A stretch of DNA of 64,000 nucleotides from Linnemannia elongata (Eukaryota; Mortierellomycota; Mortierellomycetes; Mortierellales; Mortierellaceae): the NCBI GenBank assembly GCA_036320915.1, contig JAXBDG010000023.1, forward strand, positions 248,001 through 312,000, given 5' to 3'. Below are positions 11,452 to 21,323 of this stretch, in pieces. A model generated the notes under the pieces. The model was not told the DNA's origin. It searched no databases and was given only the letters and a program-made list of their open reading frames with translations. Position 1 is the first letter of the stretch. Every line of letters starts with the position of its first letter. The position numbers and the translations under genes were made by a program.

Positions 11452-13125
11452 ATGCATCCTCACATACCAACAATGCTCGCAACAGCAGCGGCATGCTTCC
11501 TCCTCCTAGGATCAACACACGCCAGTCCCATCTTACCATCACCATTCTCCATATCCATCAACAACCCCAATCACAAGCGCAGCAAATCTCCCTCAACCCA
11601 CAAACCTCAACCTGGCCCAGGCTCGACACACAACAACAATCAGACATATGTACCGCCTTACCCTAACCCGGGAATCCTTGCACCTCTCCCGTCATGGTTC
11701 AAATGGCCACCGCCCGATACCTTGGCCGTCACCCCACGCTACAAACCCATCTATACCACCGACGAGCTGGTCGACTTTATTGTTGATGTTCCAAAGGGCT
11801 CAGTCCAGACTTCTGTCACGCTGCAGTTTGAGGGGGTTGGGAGTACGCCCTTTGAAGCGACTGTTCGACCTGGAACCAATGTCGTTTCCGTCCCCAAAAG
11901 TAACATTGACATCTCCTCGAGGAGTGTCTCCGCTGTATTAGGAGTTGTCAAAGCTAGGGCTGCATTTGCGTTGTACCAGGAGCCTACCCCAGGGACGTCA
12001 CATACTGTTAGAGTCGACTACCTGCATGGATCGCTTGTACCCCAACAATCAGGATCGTCTCTGACCTCTGGATCACAGCCTCTGTTCCCCTTTGGCATGT
12101 ATGCAGGGTTCAGTAACTTTGGTGAAGTGGACCCTGTCGGAGCCATGCAGGAACTGAAGGCCATGGGCATCAACCATGTCAACTTTGTTCCACCCTACGG
12201 AGACGGGAAGCAAATCCTGGCGTGTATTAAGGCAGCACAGGATGCCGGTGTCTCCATCCAGTACGACATGCGACACACATATATCAACACTACAAAGGTC
12301 ACCACCGAAGTGAACAGCTTCAAAGCTTATGCCGGCCTGGCGACATGGTACACAGCCGACGAACCCGACGGTCAATCTGTCGCACCAGAACCAAAGGCCT
12401 CGATACAGGCCTATCGAACCATTCAATCCATCGACCCCCACCGTCCCGTCATGCTGGTCCTCAACTATAAACGTGACTCAGCCGCGCAGTTCGCTCAAGC
12501 TGCTGATATCCTTATGACAGACGTCTACCCCGTAGGGCTCGACCCATCGAGTTGCAACTTCAGCCCCGAGGGTGGCTGCTGTGGCTGCGATGGATGTTTT
12601 GGCGACTTGGGCACCGATATCCGACGGCGCTTACAGTCTTACCGGTCACAGCTCGCAGAGATTGGTAAACCTCGGACGCCGATCTGGATGGTCTTGCAGG
12701 CTTTCTCGGATCCTAATACTTGTTGGTCGCGCGCGCCCACGCCTGACGAGTACAGACTGATGGCATACCTCTCGCTCATCCATGGAGCCAAGGGATTAAT
12801 GGGCTGGATCTACCCACAAGGACTTACGAAGGAGTTGAAGGCGTCACTCCCTGGGCTGTCGGCAGAGTTGGTGCCCTTGGCGTCGAGGTTTATACTGGGT
12901 GGTGAGCAGGTCCTGGAATATACGGATACGAAACGACAGATAGCGGCGGGTGTGTGGAGGGTTGATGGTAGTGAGAGTAAGCTTTATATTGTGGCGAATT
13001 CAGGCGATAAGGCGGTGACTTTGACTGAGGTTGAAGTTTCGACAATCTTTGGAATGGATAGCGCATTGGTGGAAAGTCGTAGGGGGATGGAGAGCCATGC
13101 AGTTCTCATCCTTACAACGATGTAG
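11452..13125 (+). CDS. Secreted TIM-barrel glycoside-hydrolase-like protein, 557 aa
   Basis: Single exon. The N-terminus carries a signal peptide (hydrophobic ATAAACFLLLGSTHA, cleavage near residue 25), then a basic, Pro/Asn-rich linker. A beta-rich domain occupies about residues 90-200. A barrel domain starts near FPFGMYAGFSNFG and runs to about 480. WYTADEPDG (about residue 303) has the strand-end Asp-Glu arrangement of the acid/base region in clan GH-A-like barrels. LMTDVYPVG follows, then a Cys-rich loop (CNF...GCCGCDGCFG), then GLMGWIYPQG. The C-terminus resembles the small beta-domain that closes such enzymes. Substrate unknown; extracellular polysaccharide or glycoside turnover is an inference. 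Glycosidase assignment rests on fold-like motifs, not on a search. The ATG at 11452 follows a CT-rich leader. Confidence 0.7.
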   Translation: MHPHIPTMLATAAACFLLLGSTHASPILPSPFSISINNPNHKRSKSPSTHKPQPGPGSTHNNNQTYVPPYPNPGILAPLPSWFKWPPPDTLAVTPRYKPIYTTDELVDFIVDVPKGSVQTSVTLQFEGVGSTPFEATVRPGTNVVSVPKSNIDISSRSVSAVLGVVKARAAFALYQEPTPGTSHTVRVDYLHGSLVPQQSGSSLTSGSQPLFPFGMYAGFSNFGEVDPVGAMQELKAMGINHVNFVPPYGDGKQILACIKAAQDAGVSIQYDMRHTYINTTKVTTEVNSFKAYAGLATWYTADEPDGQSVAPEPKASIQAYRTIQSIDPHRPVMLVLNYKRDSAAQFAQAADILMTDVYPVGLDPSSCNFSPEGGCCGCDGCFGDLGTDIRRRLQSYRSQLAEIGKPRTPIWMVLQAFSDPNTCWSRAPTPDEYRLMAYLSLIHGAKGLMGWIYPQGLTKELKASLPGLSAELVPLASRFILGGEQVLEYTDTKRQIAAGVWRVDGSESKLYIVANSGDKAVTLTEVEVSTIFGMDSALVESRRGMESHAVLILTTM

Positions 13126-13490
13126 AGATTTTGCGCATTTCACATTAAATATTTTGTTTTGGCCGCTAAACCCCGATTAGCCAGCTATTCACGACAACGT
13201 TTTTGTTCCACACCCATGCAAACCTCGCTCACGACTGGATTAGTGGTTTTTTTTTTTTTTTTTTTTTGGTCATTTTGGATGAAAGGCAGAGTAATAACAT
13301 TGGAAGATAGTATTGACTTGAGGAAGAAGCAAAGAGTGAGTTCAGTTTATTCACTTCAGAGACGAAGAAACTATATACCCCTTCGTTTCTTGCCATTCGC
13401 CGTGATAACAGCGCACAGTCGAGAATACTGAAAGAGAAGGATAGATAGCGATAGATAGGGGAAATGGGATTAATTGTCGATCAAAGTGTT
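13126..13490. other. 3' flank with long poly(T)
   Basis: Poly(T) at about 13249-13267. The rest is unremarkable AT-rich sequence ending in GATAGATAG-like simple sequence at 13440-13460. No gene seen. Confidence 0.35.
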
Positions 13491-13496
13491 GGAGAT

Positions 13497-13764
13497 CTAG
13501 GCTTTGCCGCCAACCTTGGTAATGCTGCCGGCTTTCTTGAGAGCATCCTTGATCTGATCACGGGAAGTTGTTGGTGCATCCCGAGAGAGCACTGGTGAGA
13601 CCATTGGCGCCAGAATCGGCCTTGAGCTTGTCGAACGACTCGTACTGCTTGACCACAGGGTAGAGACAGCTTGTCGCGCTTTTCCTGATACGAATGGTGC
13701 TGTTGGGGCTGTCGCCGAATTGTGGGTCCAATTGCTTGAGTCGGATGGTCAGACATGGCTCTAA
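13497..13764 (-). pseudogene. Broken small cytosolic-type gene, family not recognised
   Basis: Protein-like sequence is spread over two frames on the minus strand. One frame reads DPQFGDSPNSTIRI, then LYPVVKQYESFDKLKADSG and ANGLTSALSG, and hits a stop. The frame next to it carries RDQIKDALKKAGSITKVGG and ends at the stop codon at 13497-13499. Joined by a single frame change near 13570-13590 the two would form a plausible helical, charged protein end. No splice sites explain the shift. Likely a decayed copy or a sequence error. I do not recognise the family. Confidence 0.35.
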
Positions 13765-14263
13765 AATAGTTTGACCCGGGTATTGACGCTATGGAGTCAT
13801 GAAATTTCCCACATGGAGAATAGACGTGAATATCACCAAATTGAATTAGCGAGCCTTACCGGATGGCGAAGACTGTTCTTTCTTGTTATTGTTGTTGCTG
13901 CTTTCGTTATTGTTATTGTTGAATAGAGTCTTCTTATGCAGATTGGTCTGGCTGTTAAAGCAACCTGGGGTGAGTCTCTGCCTAGTGTTGGAACAGGGTG
14001 CAGAAAGAGGGCGCTGAACCGGGCAAAGTATCATTGTTGTTTGCCTTTAGGCGTTGGAATGAATGCTGTTTTTTAGTCATTGATTCCTTACTTCTCACGT
14101 TTGCTAATTCCGATGGACAAGAGATATTATGAAGGTACGGAAATCGGAAGGAAGGAGCGAGTGGATTTGAATGGGGAACTCCCGAAGTGAAACGACACTC
14201 TTCTCCCCCCTTTTTTTTTGCTCTCATGGGTCCAATGCTGTGTGACTTCGATCTTTTTACCCC
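13765..14263. other. Intergenic DNA with GTT-rich simple sequence
   Basis: Contains a GTTATTGTTGTT-type microsatellite at about 13884-13921 and a poly(T)/C stretch near 14205-14220. No gene seen. Confidence 0.3.
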
Positions 14264-14265
14264 TA

Positions 14266-14660
14266 CAGTCGAGATTCTCAAAATGCATACTCTCAGAGAG
14301 GGCTTGGGATCCCGTTTGGCGTAGTAGTAAAAGCGTCCCCCTCACAATCTTGAGGTCCTAGGTTCGAGTCCTGGGAGAGCGTTTGGCTTTGCGCATGATC
14401 TCCTCATCTTACTCTCAAGGAGTTGTGGGCTCCTCTCTCTTTCACAGCACAAAGTCTTCCCTCAAAAACATCAGAGTCTTGCCGCTGCCCCCTGCAAATT
14501 TCTTTCTCTAGCATCGTCTTCAAGAAATAAAAACCCCTGGTGGCTTGTTGCACCACTAGGACTGTTCTCTCCTTACTGAGCCTTCCTACGGGAAGGTTCA
14601 ATTTTAAAAAAAAAAAAAAAAAAAAAAGCATACTCTCAGAGTGCATAACCTCTCAAAATG

Positions 14661-14693
<33 letters not shown>

Positions 14694-14806
14694 GGGGGAA
14701 CCGGATGCGGGGAATTTTAATACTTGTTGTTCTCAAACTGCATAACCTCCCTCAATGCATAAAAAAACGGCGGCCTCGTCCTTATGCATTTTGAGAGGTT
14801 CGACTG
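14266..14806. mobile_element. pogo-like MITE with TA target duplication, split by a SINE
   Basis: The left end reads CAGTCGAGATTCTCAAAATG and the reverse complement of the right end reads CAGTCGAACCTCTCAAAATG: terminal inverted repeats of about 22 bp. Both are flanked by TA (14264-14265 and 14807-14808), the target duplication of Tc1/pogo elements; CAGT.GAACCTC is a typical pogo/Tigger terminus. Without the nested SINE and its duplication the element would be about 200 bp, too short to code, so it is non-autonomous. Internal CTCAAAATGC-like motifs are repeated near both ends. A 29-base poly(T) lies at about 14664-14692. Confidence 0.75.
14299..14627 (+). mobile_element. tRNA-derived SINE with 14-bp target-site duplication
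   Basis: The head resembles a tRNA. A box A-like TGGCGTAGTAGT lies at 14317-14328 and a perfect box B GGTTCGAGTCC at 14361-14371, inside a paired T-arm (CTAGG/CCTGG). The anticodon region reads CTCACAA, which would fit a Val-CAC ancestor, but the acceptor and anticodon stems no longer pair, so it is not a working tRNA. A 230-bp unrelated body follows and ends in about 22 A residues. The perfect repeat GCATACTCTCAGAG flanks it at 14285-14298 and 14628-14641, the hallmark of LINE-assisted insertion. It sits inside the MITE. The duplication is undecayed, so insertion is probably recent. Confidence 0.85.
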
Positions 14807-14990
14807 TATGCCCCTATGCGCTTGTGCATTTGCTCTTTGTGTTTGGACTACTGTAGTAAAGAGGCAAATAATTAGTTATTTCCTATACTGAAAGGAAATA
14901 CACTCGTTTTTCATATAAAAACCGACCCTCTTTTCGTCCCCCGCCACACTCAACGCTCGCCCCATCACCTCATAATTACACACACACACA

Positions 14991-14993
<3 letters not shown>

Positions 14994-15041
<48 letters not shown>

Positions 15042-15110
15042 ACTCGCTCGCTCTCTCTCTCTCTATCACTCGCTCGCTCTCTCTCTGTCTCTCTCGCTCG
15101 CTCCCTCTCA
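14994..15110. repeat. (CT)n microsatellite with CTCG variants
   Basis: Almost pure CT dinucleotide for about 40 bases, then CT interspersed with CACTCGCTCG units. Confidence 0.9.
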
Positions 15111-15120
15111 CACATATCCA

Positions 15121-15531
15121 AACCAACAAACTAATAGAGTCACTCAAAGGTAATGTTGCTGCAAGTAATTGGCAATCTCTACATCCATTTCGCCTGCCCT
15201 CTCTGCCCACTGACTTTCGTTATTCAGCGGATTGATTTCAGTGTCGTAGAGGAATGGGTTAGGCTCGCGTTCATTGACCAGACATTAAGGGCACCTCTCG
15301 AAGCATTCGAATCATTCGAACCATTCGGATCGAATCGAGTAGGGGAGTATTCAAATCAAATCGAATCCACTCTATCTCAAATTCGATTCAAATTCATTCA
15401 AGTTGAATCGAACTCGAATTATTCGATTCGATTAGGAGTACTAGTTAATACAAGAGTGGGATCGTTGGATCCGAGACCTTCGAACTTCCAATCATGATCA
15501 TGTGAGGAATGCTGCAAGCCATGCTCAACCT
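15121..15531. other. Degenerate ATTCGA-rich stretch
   Basis: From about 15300 to 15435 the motifs ATTCGA, TCGAAT and ATTCAA recur in both orientations, giving a locally palindromic, low-complexity sequence. An open frame crosses it but has no protein character. Confidence 0.4.
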
Positions 15532-16195
15532 ATGTACAGTGAACATCTGGATGTTTACTATCGGGATCGAATCGTCGCTGAAAGTGAGATAATATCCCTC
15601 GAAAATTCCTCCAAGAAGCTAGCCGATTCGGAGCAGGAGCTGATATTTCTTACACAGAAGCGTCGAGGTAAATTGTGCGCAAGATGCTCTTATGATGCTC
15701 GAATTATGATTCATAGTATTCAAATTTATTTTTTGTTCTTTACTTGATGGTGTCTTTAGCTAAAAGAAATGCAAAAGACGACAGTAAGGATCGGTACCCC
15801 ACAAGTAAGCCTTTTGTGTCTGTTGTGCCCTCATTTGACTGTCTCCTTTTACTGCCATTGTCCAGGTAAGGACAGATGTATGAGAGCGACAATACTATTG
15901 ACAATATTGTTATCACTGTTGATTTCTAGTTGATTCATCATCTGTTCCCCTCAGCCATATTCCTGTTCCTTCAAAGCGTGGGTGCGTAAGCCGAAGGGTG
16001 GTGGACTCTCCTGCACATGCTGTACCTGGATCACCTACAGCACCCATGACCTCCAATACTGCTCCCTCGTCTGATCCGTCTGCTTTTGGTTCGTCACGAC
16101 TACGGATAAGCGATCCTTGGCATGATCTTGTGCGAGCTACACTCTCTATGGTAAGCGGTTTTTTTACTGCTTCATTCATTCAGTTTCAAGAATAA
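15532..16195 (+). CDS. Possible three-exon hypothetical gene, about 148 aa
   Basis: Exons 15532-15667, 15760-15804 and 15930-16195 join in frame through GT..AG introns (GTAAAT..TTTAG, GTAAGC..TCTAG). ATG 15532 is the first in frame, though the frame is open from about 15502 and upstream exons may exist. The product begins MYSEHLDVYYRDRIVAESE, is charged and probably helical over the first 60 residues, then Ser/Pro-rich. No domain is recognised. It may be a remnant of a longer gene; the only support is the consistent splice phase. Confidence 0.3.
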
Positions 16196-17195
16196 GACAA
16201 TCCTTCCACCGAGAGACAACAGCTGGTATTGTGATTATTCTATCTATTCTATTGTCAAGCAGAAATAAGTTACGTGTTGATGTTGCCAGGCTGTATGGCA
16301 TATAGATATGCAAGAGGCAATGGTATTGTATGGTCATGGCTATAGATCGCATTTTATTTCAATTCAGGCAGCCGTAACAAGTACAAACACCTTCTACGAA
16401 ATGTATATGAAGTACTGTACATAGCATGACGTGATGTCGGGCTCTAAAAAATTGTGAACTCTCTACTCAAAAGTGACCTGTGAACGCTTCATACTGTTGA
16501 GGTTTGGTGCTACAGCTAGGCAGCTACCTTTTTTAGTTGACGAATCCAGAATCGAATGTGGTTTGACAGGAACATTTAAAAGACTCCTGTCTATCTTTCC
16601 TTCCTGTCTCCAATCTTCCTCTGCACTCTTCACCTCGTTAATCACCACCAGCCTAAGATCCCAGAAATCTGCCTTCCATTACTAGGAAGTACGTATGCAG
16701 TCATTTTATCCGACATGGGCTGTGTCACTGGCTTGTCTCTTGATGAAAGTTACTTCTGTCCTGCACATGAAAACCTGCATTGGACGCTTACTATTGGTAT
16801 CCGCTAACATTCATACTTGAGAAGCATGTTAGACCTGAAAGCCAACTAAAAATTGACCTTACTTCCAACATAGGTGGTCTCAGTAGGTCAGGAATGTGAA
16901 AGCATGTCAAGAGATAGAGTTGCACGCTGGAGATCCTTAGTACACGTCAGCTTCTCGCAAGTAGTCTGACAATGATTCCACCAGAAGGCAAAGGAGGAAG
17001 AAACAAAGTGCCTGAGACACAGCTTGAAGCAAAGAATGGGTATTTATTGTACAAAAGCTAAGCACGGAATTAGGTGGTGTAATGGGGGCACGGTTGTGGA
17101 TTCATGGTTGTGGTTTGGACACCAGATGCTATGTGAGTGAATGCAATAGATGTGCGGTGGGTCCAATTGGTTGAGCCAGTTCATTGTGTGAGCGG
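16196..17195. other. Intergenic region, nothing clear
   Basis: AT-rich unique-looking sequence. It holds no convincing ORF, splice signals or repeats. The part nearest 17195 is the 3' flank of the Crinkler gene. Confidence 0.3.
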
Positions 17196-18827
17196 TCACA
17201 AGTCAGTCTCCCTGACACTGGGCGCTGAGGTTGTTTTCCGGGAGTACCTCTCGCGCGCCGGTATCTCGTCCCGCATGCGAGACCAAAGCCATACAAGCCG
17301 TTCGAAGACAAATCTCACGTCCTCCTGCCACTTGCCATCATAGTTCACAGTCCGCTCAAGGCTCTTCATCCTGTAAGTCACCGTCTCGTCTCCATGCAGC
17401 GTGCATTCAAGCAACAGCCACTGGCTTGCATCGGTAACAATCCCGTAAGACTTCAGAGAGTCCTCCTCCCCGTCGATCTCGTACGTCCCGCGCTTGCGTT
17501 TCTTTGTTGCCAGGGCAGCTTCCAGTTGCACAATGTTCTGAGCCACGCCTTGTGGAAGGTTCTCCTTCTTCACCTCAGTCAAGACCAGTGTGTACGAGTG
17601 CGTCTTCCGTGGATGAACCGAAAAGTCCACCGCTCCATTGCCCCGGCTCCCACTGAGGTCTCGTTGCGACGCAAGATAGAGGTCTTCCTCGAATAGTTTT
17701 GTCGCTGCGAGCAGTAACGATGCGACTACCATTGATCGTGTTGCCTCGTTCGCGCCCAGCAGTCTCAGAACCTCCACCCTCAATCCGACCTCTTTTAGTA
17801 GATGTTCCAACACCGTCTTCTCAAGATCGGAGTTCAGCGGCGCAGCTGTGATATCTGTAAATGGTGGAAGGACCTCAATGCCGACATCGGTTGATTCCGA
17901 GAGGTTGTACTCAGAAATGACATCCTTGAATGTCCATGCAGAAAAACCTTTGGTTGGGGTGGCTAGTGATATGGTCAGCTGCTTCATGGATTGAGCTTTG
18001 GCGACCTTGAGCACTCTGCGTAGATCCTCGTCATCGCGAATGGGCTCCGACGGGCTGTTGCGGGTGATGTAGAAATGCAATTCCACATAGTCGTCGTGAT
18101 CGTATTGTGGATAAAACTCCACGAGAGTCTTCATCAAGTCAGCCACAGTCGCCGTATCGATCGCGGCAGACCAATTGCACACGACCTTTCTCTCAGGCTT
18201 GACGATAATTCCGACATCTATGGCATACAAATTGATGTCACTGTTAGCTTAGAAGGATCGGGCGAGAATGATCATGTAGTACTGCAATCAGATGCTACTT
18301 ACTGATGGTGTTGTGGGTCATTTCGGCTTTGAACTGTTCCAGCTTGGACACTTGCTTGCGTAAGGCAGCCACCTCGGGGCGCGTGGCGTCTAAGCATCAA
18401 GTTGCCAAACGACATAAAAGAGATATGGTCAGCACTTCTAGATTCTTCTGAGCCACTTCCTTTGTTAGACCATCTAGACGCATTCATCACCTGATGAAGG
18501 TCGTTGGATGATAATGTGAATTGTTTTTTTGGGCGGCTTCTCCGAAAAGACATCGGCAACATCGTCTGTTGGGTCAAGCTCTGTCGCTGCCTCAAAAAAG
18601 TCGTCCAGGACTATAGGCTTGTGCTTGTTGGCAGGAACAACAGGGATTGGGACGCACCAGAGGGTGAGCTTGTCTGCAGCAATATTGTCAAACTCGGGGG
18701 CCTTCTTGGTCTTGATGGCATTCTTGAGAGCATCAACAGTCTTGGTGGGTTCAATCTCGACAGAGAACGCGTTGGAGGTAGCCTCTCCATCAACAAGGCA
18801 GAACAGGGTGAGCTGGTTGTCGGACAT
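17196..18827 (-). CDS. Crinkler (CRN)-type protein with PD-(D/E)xK nuclease-like C-terminus, 491 aa
   Basis: Three exons, 18827-18491, 18389-18303 and 18247-17196, join in frame with GTGATG, GTAAGT donors and TAG/AAG acceptors. Residues 1-112 are the ubiquitin-like Crinkler header: MSDNQLTLFCLVDGE, a conserved KTVDALKNAIK helix, and DKLTLWCVPIPV. Exon 2 encodes a short coiled coil (about 117-138). The C-terminal part contains VDFSV (D349), then LTEVKKE (E366, K368) and LAQNIVQ-like helix QGVAQNIVQLEAAL. This D..E-x-K layout is that of the restriction-endonuclease-like modules found in many Crinklers. Known Crinklers of oomycetes and early-diverging fungi act in host nuclei or possibly in conflict between nuclei. 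There is no classical signal peptide, as usual for fungal Crinklers. Repeat-rich surroundings fit an effector locus. Nuclease activity is an inference from three residues. Confidence 0.85.
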
Positions 18828-19545
18828 GTGTATAAAAGAAAGAGAACAATTGGGAAAGTTGGCTTGGACTACAAGATGGATGCGATCGTCGACTAGAAAC
18901 TGAGCTAATGGATGCGCAAAGCAATGGAAGAGAAAAGAATGTTGGTCAGGGACGCGTGGAGACAGTGGCGCCGATTAAACGCTGATCGGAGGGGCGAGCG
19001 AGACGCACCCGGATTGATGATACCAGAAGGGAGGAGAGTGTGCGTCGCGATTGAGTGACGGGTGGAAAGAGGAGTGCAGACAAGGCACCACCAAAGGAAA
19101 GGCTTTGGGATAAATGACATAATGACCAGTTATGTTTGATGGAGGAAATGTCATAAGAAGGAGTAGGTCACTTCACGTGATCAAAGTCGCATCCTCCATT
19201 ATTTCCTTGGAATATATTTGGCTGAACAGATTTATGTGAAGGAGGGTTATGAGAGGAGAGGTGTGACTGGTTTTCTCATATGTGAAGTAAACAATAAACC
19301 GTCGTTTATGTGAAGGAAGAGTCTTTTTTTCCTGACGCGCGTGCAACGCACAAGCCATTGTCGCCTTTTTTTATCCATTGCTTTCATACTTTTTTTCCTT
19401 TTCTTCGAATTTAATTATATCTCTACGCTTTCTCTTCCATTTTCAATAATTCTCTGGCCTCGGTCAAATCTCTGGGAAGGGCTTTGTCGAGGCCTTTTTC
19501 GAGGCAGGAATCATCCGTATGAAAGTGGTAAGTAGCGGTAACCTT
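18828..19545. other. Upstream region of the Crinkler gene
   Basis: Unique sequence. It holds a repeated TTTATGTGAAGGA element (about 19229-19241 and 19305-19318). No gene supported. Confidence 0.3.
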
Positions 19546-19550
19546 CATCG

Positions 19551-19930
19551 AAAAATTTTACATGGATTTAACACCGGATGACCTATTTTTTTCACCACAA
19601 GTTCAGTGCACTTTCACAGGTAAACAGAAAACAGTTCCATGCAAGATACATCGAGTATGATTTAGAAAATAGGAAACTTTGGAAGCTTTTTTATAATTTG
19701 CAGTTAGAAGATATCGTTAATGCTCGTTCTGTTGGGGCCTAGCACGATTTCATATTTTGTTGAGATATTACCCTCTATGAAGAATAGCTGACTTCGCACA
19801 TCAAATACCTTTAGATTATGCTTGATGTGCCTTGCATCGAACTGTTTTCAATTTACCTGTAGAAAGTGCACTGAACTTTTGGTGTTAATAAAAAACTGGT
19901 CATCCCGTGCTAAACCCATGTAAAATTTTA
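19551..19930. mobile_element. Foldback/MITE-like element with about 105-bp terminal inverted repeats
   Basis: The left arm (19551-19655) and the reverse complement of the right arm (19826-19930) align along their whole length. Both start AAAATTTTACATGG and share GGATGACC, GTTCAGTGCACTTTC, ACAGGTAAA and GAAAACAGTTC blocks. The centre is about 170 bp and non-coding. The transcript could fold into a long hairpin. No clear target-site duplication could be fixed, so superfamily is unknown. Confidence 0.7.
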
Positions 19931-20029
19931 CATGGAAATCATTCGTAACTACATGCGATCCACTCACCCCGACATGGTAAAGTTCCTAATTACTAGCAAT
20001 AACTTCTCTAGAGACTTCGCCCTTCCTAA

Positions 20030-20345
20030 TTAGCCGAGAGCCCACAGATCACATATTGGTAGGCGCGGTATACACCAATTCACGAGTGCGTGGAACTGAG
20101 TCCAAACTCGAACCCCATAAATAAGTACTTCGGCATGAGAGCAAAGTTGCAATAGCAAGTCCTGGAATTCTAATGAAGCAAAGATTGAAAAAGTGACATC
20201 GAAGGATCAAAAAGCAACGTCGCTATGAACACTTGGCTGCTACAACCCAGCTATCCCATTGTAATAGTGCGGTGACGATCGAACATGATAGCTCAGCTCG
20301 TCTTGATTAATGTTCACTCTGTTTTACCGTTCCCTTAAATTTCTC
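20030..20345 (-). repeat. 28S-rRNA-containing dispersed repeat, copy A
   Basis: On the minus strand, 20259-20164 reads GGGATAGCTGGGTTGTAGCA, then CCAAGTGTTCATAGCGACG, then TTGCTTTTTGATCCTTCGAT. This follows the 28S peptidyl-transferase region (GGGATAACTGGCTTGTGGCA...CATAGCGAC...TTTTTGAT.CTTCGATGTC) with a few changes, and reaches the GAATTC of the rRNA. Flanks on both sides are shared with copy C but are not rRNA: a left block with GGGGTTCGAGTTTGGA (box B-like) and a right block with AAGGGAACGGTAAAACAG. Total unit about 310 bp. Confidence 0.75.
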
Positions 20346-20734
20346 CTCAGTCGAAATCGATACATTAGTCACTGCCAAATAGAACTTTTGGTCGTTCCAA
20401 AGAAAACATGTGCAAGTAAGAGGTGATGACAGCAAGGTAGCGCGAAAGGCATAGCAAAAGGCACAGTACAAGACAAAGCAAACAGAGCACAGACTATTAA
20501 TAAGAAAGTTTTTAACCTATCTTCCATCTCTCGAGTTTCACCTCAGTTTTCTTGAAAATTTCTTTGTCGAACCATGATCGATGATGAGCTACCGTCCATC
20601 TCGCTGCTAGTTCATCTGGCTACTTCTTTGCCATCATAAAAGCGCCTTTATCTACTCTGGAGCAAAAGCGCGACCGGACTGTCGCTACAGCACACGTTTG
20701 CCATCAACTTTACACAATTTGTTTCTGACGTTTG
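20346..20734. other. Repeat-derived intergenic DNA
   Basis: AAGACAAAGCAAACAGAGCACAG-like and CCTCAGTTTTCTTGAAAATT-like stretches here recur in diverged form at 20860-20995, as CTCGGTTCCCTTGAAATT followed by AACCATGATCGAT. This indicates an old local duplication of the repeat unit. No gene. Confidence 0.35.
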
Positions 20735-20802
20735 CCACATCGAAAGTTCAGAAGTAGCGTGGCTATAAATGCTTGACTGACGCTAGTCGGTTATCCCTAT
20801 TG
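20735..20802 (-). repeat. 28S-derived repeat, diverged short copy A2
   Basis: On the plus strand CACATCGAAAGTTCAGAAG, then GTGGCTATAAATGCTTGACT, then GGTTATCCCTATTG aligns, with about 20% change, to the reverse complement of the 28S segment used in the other copies. It retains the rRNA-like TTATCCCT end. Confidence 0.5.
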
Positions 20803-21323
20803 ACAGAGCAGATAGAAAGTGACAGTTGGTGAAACAAAACGTGGTAGAATATCAGTAAGTAACAGTCGGTAAAGCAACAAGCAGGAAAGTGAGAGATGAA
20901 AAAACAAAGACAGAATAGCAAAGCACCTTGTAGGCGATCAGTCGACAGATACCCTCGAATTTTTCCTCGGTTCCCTTGAAATTTTATTCGTGCAACCATG
21001 ATCGATCAACGCTATTGCATCCTTATTCACTTGATAATCGTGCATTGTAATGCCCCTTCTATCATTTCTCTCATTTCGTCCATTTGTTAACTGGATAAGC
21101 TGTCGACTGGAAAGATTGGTGGCCTGCTTAAAACAATTCTGAAAGCCTCAAGAAGAATGTGAACATCGCCGAAAACCGCTTTCAACCTTACCATGTCGTT
21201 CCTTCTTCTTTACCTTCTTCATTTTCCTTATTCCTAATTGTAAACGCACCGTCTTGAGAACTCATCATTGCTGTTCTCATCATCAACTCCATCACGCTTG
21301 TTACTTTCCCCATCTTTACCTAG
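20803..21323. other. Upstream region of the LRR gene
   Basis: Contains the second, diverged copy of the 20520-20590 sequence (20936-21010), then unique sequence with a TTCTTC-rich leader at 21198-21230. No separate gene. Confidence 0.35.

Noticed and set aside
14310..14385. Functional tRNA-Val gene
   Set aside because: The acceptor and anticodon stems do not pair; with the attached body, poly(A) and target duplication it is the head of a SINE.
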